This document shows, piece after piece, positions 9,037 to 18,577 of a stretch of DNA of 64,000 bases (position 1 is its first letter; each line of letters begins with the position of its first letter). A program made the translations under genes and the position numbers. The DNA comes from DASQBT01 sp963782495. GTDB lineage: Bacteria > Pseudomonadota > Gammaproteobacteria > Burkholderiales > Thiobacillaceae. The notes under the pieces are model-generated. The model had not been told where the DNA came from and made no database searches. It was given only the letters and a program-made list of their open reading frames with translations. Location of the stretch: assembly GCA_963782495.1 (NCBI GenBank), contig CAWAJU010000005.1, positions 1 to 64,000 on the forward strand, in the 5' to 3' direction.

Positions 9037-10182
9037 TTATTGATTGTTTTTCGCCAGCACCCGGTCATACACAGCCCGATATCCTGCAGCCATGCTCTCG
9101 ATGCTGTGCGCCGATTTTATCCCGGCCCTGGCCGCCGCGCCTTCGCGCCGGCAGCGGACCGGGTCATCCAGATAAGATCGCAAGACCTGTGCCAACTGCA
9201 CGGGATTCGACGGCTCCAGCAAGGCTCCGGTCTGGCCCTCGGCAACCAGTTCCACATTGCCGCCCACCCGGGTGGCAATGACCGGCAGGCCACAGGCCTG
9301 GGCTTCAAGTATGGTATTGGAGATGCCCTCGTTGAGGGACGGCAACACGAACACATCCAGGGCCTGCAAACAATCAGCAATGTCATGCCGCTCGCCCGGC
9401 AACCAGGCCAGCTGCGCCATACCAGCCTCATCCAGCAACTTCTGGCATCGCGCCCTCGTCACCCCGTCTCCCACCAGAACAAGGCGCGCCGTTCGCCGCG
9501 TTTCATCGGATTCCTGCACCAACTGGATGAAGGCACGCACCAGGGTCGGGTAGTCTTTCACCTCCGCCATGCGACCGACAGAACCAAACACCACGCTGGT
9601 TTCTTCGGCGAAGCCGGCCGGCAGAATACGCGGCCGGGCAGCGTCACGCGGCCGGAACTTGGTGTCGTCCACGCCATTGTAAATCTGGTTCACCCTGGAG
9701 CGCTTTGCCCCAATGGTATTGACCAGCCAGCCCGCCAAATCCTTGCTGACCGCAATGTACTCGTGGACAAGCGGCCGTGCCAGCTTGCGCAGCAGATTGT
9801 ATTTGCGGCTTTGTCCATGCAGGTCGAAGGTATCGCGCCCGTGTTCGCCGTGGATTCGGCCCTTGATCCCGGCGGTGACAGCGACGAATTGTCCTTCCAG
9901 CGCCGCCAGGTTGCGGCTGTGCAAAATAGCAGGCTTAAGCTGCCTGAGCATGTGGAAAAGCCGGACGAATACGGCTGGATCCTGACCGGATTTCTTGTGA
10001 AGGGCATAGAAATCCACGCGCTGGGACGAGATGCGCTGGCGAAATTCGGTGTAGTCGGTAAGCGACACCACCGCGTGACGGTAGCGCTCGGGTGGAAGGT
10101 GATTGAGCAGGTTAGCCATGCCGTTTTCCATGCCCCCCGTATCAAACCGGTGGACCAGGTGGACGATCAGGGGGCGGGTCAT
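9037..10182 (-). CDS. Sugar transferase, PEP-CTERM/EpsH1 system-associated (type 2)
   Basis: A GT4 sugar transferase matching the second XrtA-linked sugar transferase family (TIGR03088-type). The start MTRPLIVHLVHRFDTGGMENGMANL is characteristic, followed by HSRNLAALEGQ, GEHGRDTFD, NGVDDTKFRP, FGSVGRMAEVKDYPTLVRAF and the donor-site LPSLNEGISNTILEAQACGLP. The enzyme is cytoplasmic or membrane-peripheral. Its start overlaps the exosortase stop by four bases, which links it to the same transcript. Confidence 0.9.
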   Translation of the reverse strand: MTRPLIVHLVHRFDTGGMENGMANLLNHLPPERYRHAVVSLTDYTEFRQRISSQRVDFYALHKKSGQDPAVFVRLFHMLRQLKPAILHSRNLAALEGQFVAVTAGIKGRIHGEHGRDTFDLHGQSRKYNLLRKLARPLVHEYIAVSKDLAGWLVNTIGAKRSRVNQIYNGVDDTKFRPRDAARPRILPAGFAEETSVVFGSVGRMAEVKDYPTLVRAFIQLVQESDETRRTARLVLVGDGVTRARCQKLLDEAGMAQLAWLPGERHDIADCLQALDVFVLPSLNEGISNTILEAQACGLPVIATRVGGNVELVAEGQTGALLEPSNPVQLAQVLRSYLDDPVRCRREGAAARAGIKSAHSIESMAAGYRAVYDRVLAKNNQ

Positions 10183-11738
10183 TTCGCCGCGGCTGATTTG
10201 AGTTCCTGTTCGATTGATGCGCGCATGTCCGCGGCAAAGTCGGCAAGAGTCGCCTTGGCTGCGGCCATACTTTCCGTGTAGGGCGTGGCGATCAGCACCG
10301 AAAACCCGTCGTCGCGGCTGTCCCTGACCTTGTCCCAGGCCAGGATCAGCTTACCCAGATAATCGTTGTTCACCACCCTGCCATCGATGTCATTCCATTG
10401 CCACACCAAAATGCGCTGCTTGCTGAATGAACGCAGTTTGGCCTGGCGCACCTCCGTGGCCCCGCCACCGATCTTCACCTTGGTCAAGGTCTCTCCCACA
10501 TTGGACCAGACCTTGTCTTTCTGCTTGATCATGTAGTTCTGGGAATTGATCAGTTCCTGATCCTGGCGCTGAGTGGGGTAGTAGTCGATACGCAGAAGCA
10601 CGGTCCTGCCATCCTTGGCAAAATTTTGTTCCAACTGGCGCGCCGCCCCGATCCAGTGCGGATGCCAATCGGAGAAAGGCGGGGCCGGCTGCCAGCCCCC
10701 CGCGCCTTCGACTTTAAGTTGCGGCATGTCCGGCAGGGGACGCCGATCAAGCCAGTTTCCATAAATCGGCCACAGGATGGCCACCAGGACAACCACGCCC
10801 ATCATGCCGAGCATGGGCCCGAACGCATTTACCTGGGTCACAGCATAGTCTTTGCCGGTCTGATCCTGGTGCGCGCCATGCTCATCTTCACGCCAGAAAC
10901 TGCCGATCCAGAACAGCAGCAGCATCACAATCCCGAAGAACACCCAGCCGTAGATATAGTGGTCAATCCCCAGAGCCAGCCTCATACCCGATAGATGGGC
11001 GATCATCACGATCATGTAGGCGCGGCCGCCATTGGCAAACACCGGCACGATCAGCGCCGCCAGCGCAAACAGCAGACGCCTGCCCAGGGAGCGGTAGGTG
11101 AGGTAAGCGTAAAGAGTGCCCAGGGTGAAGGACGAAATCAGATAGCGCAGCCCGCTACAGCCCTCCACCACCGACCAGTCGCCGCTGGGAATGGAAAAGA
11201 AAGTGCCTTCACGGTAGACCGGGATACCCGTCAATTGCAGGGCCGATACGGTGAAGTCGGCGGTAAATTCCATCAGACGGGGAATGAGGAATTCCCCCAT
11301 TGGTACGGCGAAATACAGGAACATGAGTGGAAAGAACAAGGCCTTGAATACCGCCCAGCCCAATACCGCCCAGACCGCGGCGATCAGCATGGTGATCAAA
11401 CTCAGCTGCTCAACTACGCGTACGCCGCCGGCATCTGACATCAGCCACCCGATGCCTGCCAGTGCCAGCAACAGCAGTGCGCGCCGGTCTGGAGTCGGTT
11501 GCAGCGACATGACCTCATGCCTGCGCCCCCAGATGAGCCAGAGCGAAATGGGGAAGACCAGAAATCCGTGCGTGAAGGTTTCCGACCGCTCCCAGATTTC
11601 CACCATGGAATGGAAGCTTGACCAAAATAATGCGATCAGCGCAGCTACCGATGCCAGCGCCAACAGGGCGGCATTGCGCCAACTGGCATGGGAGGCGGAT
11701 AAAGTCAGATCGGTTTGGCGTTGTGTCATTTGATTCAT
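10179..11738 (-). CDS. xrtA: Exosortase A with C-terminal EpsI domain
   Basis: An integral-membrane cysteine transpeptidase that recognises C-terminal PEP-CTERM signals on exported proteins. About eight membrane segments occupy residues 20-285. The catalytic Cys194 lies in VVEGCSGLRYL, Arg239 in ANGGRAYMI and His260 in LGIDHYIYGW. From about residue 320 an EpsI-type periplasmic domain follows (PLPDMPQLK, DYYPTQRQDQELINS), a common fusion in XrtA systems. The residue before the catalytic Arg is Gly, where I recall a bulky aliphatic residue being usual. No PEP-CTERM substrate gene is seen in this window, so substrates must be encoded elsewhere. Confidence 0.95.
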   Translation of the reverse strand: MNQMTQRQTDLTLSASHASWRNAALLALASVAALIALFWSSFHSMVEIWERSETFTHGFLVFPISLWLIWGRRHEVMSLQPTPDRRALLLLALAGIGWLMSDAGGVRVVEQLSLITMLIAAVWAVLGWAVFKALFFPLMFLYFAVPMGEFLIPRLMEFTADFTVSALQLTGIPVYREGTFFSIPSGDWSVVEGCSGLRYLISSFTLGTLYAYLTYRSLGRRLLFALAALIVPVFANGGRAYMIVMIAHLSGMRLALGIDHYIYGWVFFGIVMLLLFWIGSFWREDEHGAHQDQTGKDYAVTQVNAFGPMLGMMGVVVLVAILWPIYGNWLDRRPLPDMPQLKVEGAGGWQPAPPFSDWHPHWIGAARQLEQNFAKDGRTVLLRIDYYPTQRQDQELINSQNYMIKQKDKVWSNVGETLTKVKIGGGATEVRQAKLRSFSKQRILVWQWNDIDGRVVNNDYLGKLILAWDKVRDSRDDGFSVLIATPYTESMAAAKATLADFAADMRASIEQELKSAAAK

Positions 11739-12919
11739 AACCAGACATCCAGTTGGCTCAGATTGTTTTCCCAGTCATAGGCCTGCAGAACTCTTGCCCG
11801 GCCATGTTGGCCCAGGTCAGGATACGAGCCTTGGCAAACCCCGATGACGTGCTTTGCGAAGCCCTGTTCGTCGCCTGCCTCCAGCAAATCCAGTCCAACC
11901 TGGGCCGAAATGCCTTGCGTCGCCTGTGGGCTGGCCACGACCGGGCGGGCCATGCTCATGGCCTCAAGAACCTTGTTCTGCACACCCCGTGCCAGCCGCA
12001 AGGGCGCGACTGCGCAGGCCGCGTGCTTGAGATAAGGGCGTACATCGGGCACCGTACCTGTAACCGTCACGGCGGGAATTCGCCCTAACTGTTGGACAGT
12101 CTGCATTGGATGGCTGCCCACAATGTAGAAAGCCGCGTCCGGCACGGCTGCCCGCACGTGGGGGAAGACTGTCTCGGCAAACCAGCGAACCGCGTCCGCA
12201 TTTGGCCAATAATCCATGGCACCCGTGAACACGATGGGCACGATGCCCTTGGGATAAGGATTGGGCAGATCATGCTCGGGTGAGAAATAGCTCGCATCAA
12301 CGCCGTTTTCAAACCAGTGGATCCGATCTGCCGCATCCGGCGCATGGGCTTGGAGCAACCCGGCCTCCGCCCTGGAAACCAGGAAGGTGGCATTGAAAGT
12401 CCGCGCGGCCTGATTTTCCCATTCGGCCAATTTCACCGCTTCGCGCCGATAGAGCCAGGACAGCGGCCAGGACTTGGTGGGGGCGTACTGGGCCCACTTG
12501 TCCGAATCCACGTCCACCATGTCCATCAGTTTGAGCGGCAGGCCCGCGGGAACGAACTGGGCCATGGCCGAGGAAAACGCGACTACCCTGTCAACCAGAC
12601 CTTGCTCGACCAGTTGTTTCACCCATGCACGCAGCCTGGCCTGTCGGTAGTACGGCAGGGTCAGGGCTTCACCCGTGAAGATTCCCCGGAGGCTGGCCAG
12701 CCTGGCCTTGAACGGCCGAATTTCTGCAATGAACGAATCTTTGCACCAGGCCGCCAAGGCCTTTCGATGAACCAGGTCGGCCGGGTCGTCGATAAACGTG
12801 CCCAGATATACCGGTCCTTTACTGGCCAAGTGTCTGAGCAAATGGAATGAGCGGATCTTGTCGCCCTTGTTGGGGGGATAGGGCAGGCGGTGGACGAGGA
12901 AGAGGATGCCGCCCATCAT
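11735..12919 (-). CDS. Sugar transferase, PEP-CTERM/EpsH1 system-associated (type 1)
   Basis: A glycosyltransferase of the first XrtA-linked sugar transferase family (TIGR03087-type). The start MMGGILFLVHRLPYPPNKGDKIRSFH is diagnostic, followed by MDMVDVDSDKWAQYA, WENQAARTFNATFLVS, VFTGAMDYWPNADAVRWFAE and the donor site APLRLARGVQNKVLEAMSMARPVV. It probably transfers an early sugar of the repeat unit. The stop overlaps the exosortase start, and the start overlaps the FemAB stop by four bases. Confidence 0.9.
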   Translation of the reverse strand: MMGGILFLVHRLPYPPNKGDKIRSFHLLRHLASKGPVYLGTFIDDPADLVHRKALAAWCKDSFIAEIRPFKARLASLRGIFTGEALTLPYYRQARLRAWVKQLVEQGLVDRVVAFSSAMAQFVPAGLPLKLMDMVDVDSDKWAQYAPTKSWPLSWLYRREAVKLAEWENQAARTFNATFLVSRAEAGLLQAHAPDAADRIHWFENGVDASYFSPEHDLPNPYPKGIVPIVFTGAMDYWPNADAVRWFAETVFPHVRAAVPDAAFYIVGSHPMQTVQQLGRIPAVTVTGTVPDVRPYLKHAACAVAPLRLARGVQNKVLEAMSMARPVVASPQATQGISAQVGLDLLEAGDEQGFAKHVIGVCQGSYPDLGQHGRARVLQAYDWENNLSQLDVWL

Positions 12920-13977
12920 CCCAGATACTTGACGATATGCGGGCCAACAGCATTGGCGACCGGTAGCGGCAATCTCTTCCAGGCTGCAATGAACAGGCGA
13001 TACTTGGGATTGAGAGGGTTGACTTCAGGCACTTCAGTGGCCCGCACCAGGAAATTTTCGTAGTAGAGCGGTTGCGGCTCGAAGCCCCAGTTCTTCTTGA
13101 AATGATATGGCCCGGTACCGAGCTTGCTGCGGCCATAGTCAAACAGCGTGTAGCCGGCCTCGCAGGACCGCCGCATCAACTCCCAGTATTTGAAATCGTT
13201 GGCTGCCAGATCGCGAGCCTCGGCCAGGTCACCCGCGTAATAGGGCAGAATTTCGTTGCGAAAGTGGAAGCTAAGCACACTGCTCACGGCTGCGCCATTC
13301 TTTACTACGGACAGCACCGAACAGTCAGGCCCGAACACCTCGCGCAGAATCTCGAAATAACGCCTGGGCATGGTCGGCGTACCCTGCCGGTGAACATTGT
13401 TTGCGAATACCCGATAGAAACGCTCCACCCCCGCGTCCGGTTCGCTGACCAGACCAGCCTTGATGCCTTTGCGCACCATCGCGCGTTGCTTGCGGGGAAT
13501 GGCATTCATATTCTGTTCCACTTCCGGTTCCAGTTTCTTGCGAAACGTCACATATAAGTCCTTGAGCTTCCAGTCCGGATGGCGTGCGTCCAGACTGCGG
13601 TACTCAAGCACGTCCACGTCCAGTGAATACGCAAGTTCACGCGCCGTATCGTCCAGAACCCGGGCAACCGCATCGTTGTCCGAAACGATTCCTCCATATG
13701 CGCAAAACGGAAGCGAGGCCAGGCTGTGACCGAACAGTCGGCTATCGATCTCCGCCAGCGGCAGGATCCCAGTGATCGCACCGCCCTGTTCCGCGTAAAG
13801 GAAGTGGGTTCGGTGCCCGAACGCTTCTTCTATTACCCGCTTCCATCCGGCGCGGTGAAAAAATGTGGCTTGAGGATGCGCGAACACATAGGTATCCCAG
13901 CGATCGAGGTCCGCTTCGGTCAACAGTCTGACCACCGGTTCAGCAGCAGCCACCGGGGCCGGAATCTGAATTTCCAT
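12916..13977 (-). CDS. FemAB-like protein, PEP-CTERM system-associated
   Basis: A peptidyltransferase-like protein with two GNAT-type lobes, matching the FemAB-related family of PEP-CTERM loci (TIGR03019-type). Recognisable stretches are DRWDTYVFAHPQATFFHRAGWKRVIEE, FCAYGGIVSD, GTPTMPRRYFEILREVFG, AANDFKYWELMRRSCE and FDYGRSKLGTGPYHFKKNWGFEP. It may attach an amino acid to the polysaccharide or its lipid carrier. I use ATG 13977; a TTG at 13983 would overlap the stop of the deacetylase gene and is an alternative. Confidence 0.88.
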   Translation of the reverse strand: MEIQIPAPVAAAEPVVRLLTEADLDRWDTYVFAHPQATFFHRAGWKRVIEEAFGHRTHFLYAEQGGAITGILPLAEIDSRLFGHSLASLPFCAYGGIVSDNDAVARVLDDTARELAYSLDVDVLEYRSLDARHPDWKLKDLYVTFRKKLEPEVEQNMNAIPRKQRAMVRKGIKAGLVSEPDAGVERFYRVFANNVHRQGTPTMPRRYFEILREVFGPDCSVLSVVKNGAAVSSVLSFHFRNEILPYYAGDLAEARDLAANDFKYWELMRRSCEAGYTLFDYGRSKLGTGPYHFKKNWGFEPQPLYYENFLVRATEVPEVNPLNPKYRLFIAAWKRLPLPVANAVGPHIVKYLG

Positions 13978-13979
13978 AA

Positions 13980-14831
13980 TCAATGATGCGGCTGGGAATT
14001 GAGGAAGATTTCATCCACTCTTCCCCAGGGGAAATCCTTCAACAGTCGTTCGAGTTTGCCCTGCATATGTTGCAGATTGACGTAATGCCGAAAGCGGGTT
14101 TTTGCGCTGAGCCCGGCGGGGCGCGGCTGGTCGGGGTCCACTTCCCATGGATGAAAATAAAACATACAAGGCGCATGCTCGTGGTGATTCACCTGCCTGA
14201 GTAACCAACGCGACACGCCGTAAGGCATGAGCCGGAAATAACCTCCGCCTGCCGCCGGCAAATTGCGTCCGAATATGGGCACGGTGGTGGGCGGCAGCTC
14301 CAGTATCCCCTCCAACCCATTGGGTCGATAGGGATGGCGAGGCGCATCGGGCGCACCATAGTGATCATGCCGGACCGGGTAAATGCTGGAGCTGTAGGCA
14401 TGGCCGGTTTCGAACAGCACGTCGAGAGCCCAACGGTTGCGTCCGCTGATGGAGAAGCTCGGCGCCCGGTAGCCCTTGACTTCGAGGCCGGCCGCATCTT
14501 CCAGTATGTGCTTGGCGCGCACCACGTCGAGGCGGAATTCTTCCGGACTCAAGTCGCACGCGCGTTGATGGCCATAGCCATGGCTGGCCAACTCGTGGCC
14601 GTTGTCCACGATGCTGCGCACAATGTTCGGATGACGCTCGGCGATCCAGCCCAGGGTAAAGAATGTAGCCTTGGCGCCCGCGTCGTCCAGTAGGCCAAGA
14701 ATCAAATCGACATTACGCTCCACCCGGCAGGGCAGACTGTCCCACTCTTGCCTCGGGATATGTGGAACGAAGGCCGAGACCTGAAAGTAATCTTCCACAT
14801 CGATGGTCATGGCGTTGCGGATGGATGTCAT
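13980..14831 (-). CDS. Polysaccharide deacetylase, PEP-CTERM locus subfamily
   Basis: A NodB-fold (CE4) deacetylase of 283 residues, of the XrtA-associated subfamily (TIGR03006-type). The metal-binding motif TIDVEDYFQV supplies the Asp pair and ELASHGYGHQ supplies the His-x3-His; GYRAPSFSI and FYFHPWEVDPDQPR complete the signature. It probably removes N-acetyl groups from amino sugars in the polymer. No export signal is apparent, so it may act on precursors in the cytoplasm. It overlaps the epimerase stop by one base. Confidence 0.9.
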   Translation of the reverse strand: MTSIRNAMTIDVEDYFQVSAFVPHIPRQEWDSLPCRVERNVDLILGLLDDAGAKATFFTLGWIAERHPNIVRSIVDNGHELASHGYGHQRACDLSPEEFRLDVVRAKHILEDAAGLEVKGYRAPSFSISGRNRWALDVLFETGHAYSSSIYPVRHDHYGAPDAPRHPYRPNGLEGILELPPTTVPIFGRNLPAAGGGYFRLMPYGVSRWLLRQVNHHEHAPCMFYFHPWEVDPDQPRPAGLSAKTRFRHYVNLQHMQGKLERLLKDFPWGRVDEIFLNSQPHH

Positions 14832-15952
14832 CAGGCCACCCTTGCTTCCCGTTCATCCGGTAACCATGGCCGGATGACCTGCGCAATACGGGTCGCGGCT
14901 TGGCCATCCCAATATTCCGGCACGCGGCCGGCCTTTCCGCCGCTGCTGAATATCGTGTCTATCTCCGTGCGGAGCTTGGCCATGTCCATACCAATCAGGG
15001 TGTTGGTTCCTTCGCTTACCGTAATCGGCCGCTCGGTATTTTCGCGCAGGGTCAGGCACGGCACGCCCAGAGCCGTGGTTTCCTCCTGAATGCCGCCGGA
15101 ATCGGTCATGACAAATTTGGCGCGCTGCATCAAGCCGAGCATTTCCAGATAGCCCAACGGCGGCATCAATCGCACCTCATTGATGAGCCCGTTCAAGCCA
15201 AAGGCCTCGATGCGCGATCGGGTACGGGGATGCTGTGGAAAGACAACGGGAATGCGCCGGTTGATGTCCGCCACAGTTTGCAACAGCTTCTCCAGCGCGG
15301 CCCGGTCGTCCACATTGGAAGGCCGGTGCAGGGTGAGCACGGCAAAAGGCCCCGCATATCCATTGAGTGTGATTGCGGGAGGAATCGCGCGCCCTAGATT
15401 ACGGTGTAGCGTGTCGATCATCACGTTGCCGACAAAGTGAACGCGCGCCTCGTCGATGCCTTCCTTGCTGAGATTGTCGAGCGCGCTGCGTTCCGTGGTG
15501 AATAACAGATCGGAAATCTGATCGGTCAGCACCCGGTTCACCTCTTCTGGCATGGTTCGATCATAGCTGCGCAGGCCCGCCTCCACGTGGATTACCGGCA
15601 CGCCTAATTTGGTCGCCACCAGCGCACACGCGATGCTGGAATTGACGTCTCCAACCACCAGCACAGATTGTGGGGCCTCGGCCTCCACTACCTGCTCGAA
15701 TCGCTTCATCACTTCCGCAGTCTGCACGGCGTGAGAGGCGGAGCCCACTTCCAGATGAAAATCCGGGGCAGCGATGCCCAGGTCGAGGAAGAAACGTTCG
15801 TTCATGTCCGCGTCGTAGTGCTGACCGGTATGCAGCAATTTTGCGCGCAATCCGGCTTCGGCAAGTGCGGCCATGACCGGGGCAATCTTCATGAAGTTGG
15901 GCCGGGCGCCGACTACGCAAAGAACCTGGGTCACGGATTCGAGACTCTTCAA
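14831..15952 (-). CDS. wecB: UDP-N-acetylglucosamine 2-epimerase (non-hydrolysing)
   Basis: It converts UDP-GlcNAc to UDP-ManNAc, a precursor for acidic amino sugars. Visible motifs are VVGARPNFMKIAPVMAAL, LLHTGQHYD, VHVEAGLRS, PEEVNRVLTDQISDLLF, TLHRPSNVD, DSGGIQEETTALGVPCLTLRENTERP and GTNTLIG. The length of 373 fits the family. Translation may begin at TTG 15952, overlapping the preceding stop, or at GTG 15934. In this operon it supplies the donor for the glycosyltransferases. Confidence 0.93.
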   Translation of the reverse strand: MKSLESVTQVLCVVGARPNFMKIAPVMAALAEAGLRAKLLHTGQHYDADMNERFFLDLGIAAPDFHLEVGSASHAVQTAEVMKRFEQVVEAEAPQSVLVVGDVNSSIACALVATKLGVPVIHVEAGLRSYDRTMPEEVNRVLTDQISDLLFTTERSALDNLSKEGIDEARVHFVGNVMIDTLHRNLGRAIPPAITLNGYAGPFAVLTLHRPSNVDDRAALEKLLQTVADINRRIPVVFPQHPRTRSRIEAFGLNGLINEVRLMPPLGYLEMLGLMQRAKFVMTDSGGIQEETTALGVPCLTLRENTERPITVSEGTNTLIGMDMAKLRTEIDTIFSSGGKAGRVPEYWDGQAATRIAQVIRPWLPDEREARVA

Positions 15953-16986
15953 TGTGGCAGCTGCTGATCCCTGGAATCTGGATCTACCGCGTCCTCTGTG
16001 CTTCGCTCGCTCAGCATGAACAGTATCTTGCGCACGATAGGCAAAATCCGGTTGATGGATCGCTCCATTTGCTCGACCCGCTGGGTGAGGATGCCGGAAT
16101 CCTGAGTGTGCAAGACAGCGACTCCTTGAGCAGAACCCCGTGCCGAGTTGATGTGCGCCACCGGCTCCTGATGCGCAACTTCGTTGCGCAGATCCTCAAT
16201 CACTTCGGTTATTTGCGGAACGTCGAAGTGGCTGAGCTCCTCAAGATAACCAAACAACAGCAGGCGATCGCAAAATGTATTGATGCGCCGCGGGATCCCG
16301 CCGGTAAACCGGTGAATTGCAGCAAAAGCATCGGCGGAAAAACCAGGATTGGCTCGCCACCCCACGGTGTAAAGCCGGTGCTCGATATAGCCCTGGGTTT
16401 CTTCCGCGTCGAGCGGACCCAGATGGTAGGAGGCAATCACCCTCTGGCGCAGCTGCTGCATGTCCGCGCCCTGTAACATGCCACGAAATTCCGGCTGGCC
16501 GAGGAGAAAGGTCTGGATCAGGGACCGGTCGTTATTTTGGAAGTTGGACAACATGCGCAGCTCTTCCACCGCCCGCGCGGTCAGATTCTGCGCTTCATCC
16601 ACCACCAGCAGGACACGTTTGCCCTGACGGGTAGCTGAGTTGAGGTAGTCCTCAAGGTTCTTGAGCAGCGCCGACTTGTTCAACCCCTCGTGCTCCAGTC
16701 CCAGCGAGGCCGCGACGCTTCGCAAGGTATCCTCGGCGTCAAGCTGGGTGCTGACGAGCTGCGCGGCGATTATGTTCTCGCTCTCCAATTGTTTGAACAA
16801 ATTGCGCACCAAGGTGGTCTTGCCCGCGCCCACCTCGCCGGTGATGACAATGAAGCCTTCCCCCAGGGAAATCCCGTAATCCAGATAGGCCATGGCCCGC
16901 TTGTGGCCCTTGCTGCCGAAGAAGAAGCGTGGATCGGGGTTCAACCCGAAGGGCTTGGCAGAGAAATGATAAAAGGATTCGTACAT
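15949..16986 (-). CDS. GspA-like secretion ATPase, PEP-CTERM locus subfamily
   Basis: An AAA ATPase of the ExeA/GspA type, matching the XrtA-locus subfamily (TIGR03015-type). It starts MYESFYHFSAKPFGLNPDPRFFFGS. Walker A is GEVGAGKTTLVRN, Walker B is LLVVDEAQN, and arginine-rich GGIPRRINTFCDRLLLFGYL follows. A C-terminal stretch around residues 295-330 is helical and may contact the membrane. It probably energises or regulates assembly of the export machinery. It lies seven bases after the beta-barrel gene. Confidence 0.9.
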   Translation of the reverse strand: MYESFYHFSAKPFGLNPDPRFFFGSKGHKRAMAYLDYGISLGEGFIVITGEVGAGKTTLVRNLFKQLESENIIAAQLVSTQLDAEDTLRSVAASLGLEHEGLNKSALLKNLEDYLNSATRQGKRVLLVVDEAQNLTARAVEELRMLSNFQNNDRSLIQTFLLGQPEFRGMLQGADMQQLRQRVIASYHLGPLDAEETQGYIEHRLYTVGWRANPGFSADAFAAIHRFTGGIPRRINTFCDRLLLFGYLEELSHFDVPQITEVIEDLRNEVAHQEPVAHINSARGSAQGVAVLHTQDSGILTQRVEQMERSINRILPIVRKILFMLSERSTEDAVDPDSRDQQLPH

Positions 16987-16993
16987 GCGGCAC

Positions 16994-18577
16994 TCAGAAG
17001 GTCATGTTGACCAGGGCAGTGAGATTGTTTTCGTTAAAGTCGGTAGTACTGTCATTCGAATGTCGGGTGGTGAAACGATAAATCACCGAGCCGGAAAGCT
17101 TGGGCTGAAACTGCCGTGTCAGACCCACACTGGCAATATATATCTTGTCATCACGGTCCGTAGGCAATCCACTTAGCAAGGCCGGCACCAGATTATTGGT
17201 GTAGGTCAGGCTGGAATTCAAAGTTGTTCTGGGATCAAGCCTGTAACCGTATAACCCCGAAATTCCACGGGTCTCATCGCCCGGCAAGCCGCCTAGATCT
17301 TGATATATGCGCTTGCTATCGAATACGCTCAATCCAAAGGTGTTCTTTCGTTTGGTCCATGTTACCCCACCCCGTAGCGACTTGAGGTCATAGACGCCGT
17401 TAGCGAGGCTGGTGTTGAGTATCCCCGCATTGAACAGCAATTGAACCAATTGCGGCTGTGTAAAACCCAACGCCTGTCCCACCGCAATGAACTGCCCCAG
17501 AGTAAGAGGATTCGAGCAACCGGCGGAAGGTGGAGTCGTTAGGCTGGTGTTCACCTCGGTCGTGTTCCCGGGGCAAGTCCAAATCACGCTATCGCTTCCC
17601 TGCAGCAATTGCTGCGAAACGTCGTTCACCCCTTCACTGTACTCGATCGACCAGGTGGAAAAATGCGTGCGATGATTGAAATGCGCCCCATAGGTATTGC
17701 CAAAATAATTATGGCCCACGGAACCATCCATTGAGGTGAGACGGCTCGGCGACCAGCCCAGCCCGGCGCTCCAGGACGGTCCACTGGTCTTGGTAAGCGA
17801 GGGATAGTCGTTGTTGTCGTAGCCGACCGAGCCGAATGCCCTGATCTTGCGGGTGAGCGCATATCCCAGTGTTGCATCGTAATGCTCGAACTGGTTATTG
17901 CCGCCATCATGGACTGTTGCGTCGCGCAATGAGTAGTGAAGTCCCCAGTTCAAATCATTGAACCGAGTTCCGCTGTTGAGCGCAGCGGTCAGGGTGTTGG
18001 AATTGATGTTGCTGCCTGAATTGTTCTGGAACAGGGCACCGGACGACGTATAACGGACCAAGCCACTTGCGAAGGTACCAAAGCGTTTGGTCAGGTAGGG
18101 ACTCAGGGAATACGTACCCACCGTCGTGAGATTACCCGTGTCCAGCGTCCCGCCGCCTGGCGAGCCCAACAGGGAAGTTAGCACCTGAGACACATTGGCC
18201 TGCGCGTCGACGAAGAAGAGCTGGTCTACGAGCTCGGCGCTTGCCCTGGCCCCCAGGTTGTGATTGAGATCACTGGACGTATTCTTTTCACCTATGCGCT
18301 CCACTCCTGATAGAAAATAGCTCACATTCACCTGGAGCCGCCTGAAGCCTTCGGACGTCAGAGTGAATCCGGGTGTAGCGCCCAGAATCACCGCTGACTC
18401 CTTTTGTCCGTCGGGGGCCTGGCCAACATTGTCGGTCAGTTCGGTGCGGGCGCTGACACTGGGAGTAAGACTCCATTGGCCCGCGATCGCCGGTTCAGCA
18501 ACAAGAAACACGGCCAGGACAATCGATACTTGTGCCAGCGAAACAGGCGGCACAGCCTTATTTTCCGTAGCTGCCAT
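16994..18577 (-). CDS. Outer-membrane beta-barrel protein, PEP-CTERM system-associated
   Basis: A 527-residue protein of the XrtA-locus family of uncharacterised outer-membrane proteins (TIGR03016-type). An N-terminal signal peptide (hydrophobic to AIAGQW around residue 33) precedes WSLTPSVSARTELTDNVGQ. The rest alternates short polar/aromatic strands and ends in LTALVNMTF, with the C-terminal Phe typical of outer-membrane barrels. It may form the outer-membrane conduit for the polymer. Its start lies inside the 3' end of the kinase gene (20-base overlap in another frame). Confidence 0.87.
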   Translation of the reverse strand: MAATENKAVPPVSLAQVSIVLAVFLVAEPAIAGQWSLTPSVSARTELTDNVGQAPDGQKESAVILGATPGFTLTSEGFRRLQVNVSYFLSGVERIGEKNTSSDLNHNLGARASAELVDQLFFVDAQANVSQVLTSLLGSPGGGTLDTGNLTTVGTYSLSPYLTKRFGTFASGLVRYTSSGALFQNNSGSNINSNTLTAALNSGTRFNDLNWGLHYSLRDATVHDGGNNQFEHYDATLGYALTRKIRAFGSVGYDNNDYPSLTKTSGPSWSAGLGWSPSRLTSMDGSVGHNYFGNTYGAHFNHRTHFSTWSIEYSEGVNDVSQQLLQGSDSVIWTCPGNTTEVNTSLTTPPSAGCSNPLTLGQFIAVGQALGFTQPQLVQLLFNAGILNTSLANGVYDLKSLRGGVTWTKRKNTFGLSVFDSKRIYQDLGGLPGDETRGISGLYGYRLDPRTTLNSSLTYTNNLVPALLSGLPTDRDDKIYIASVGLTRQFQPKLSGSVIYRFTTRHSNDSTTDFNENNLTALVNMTF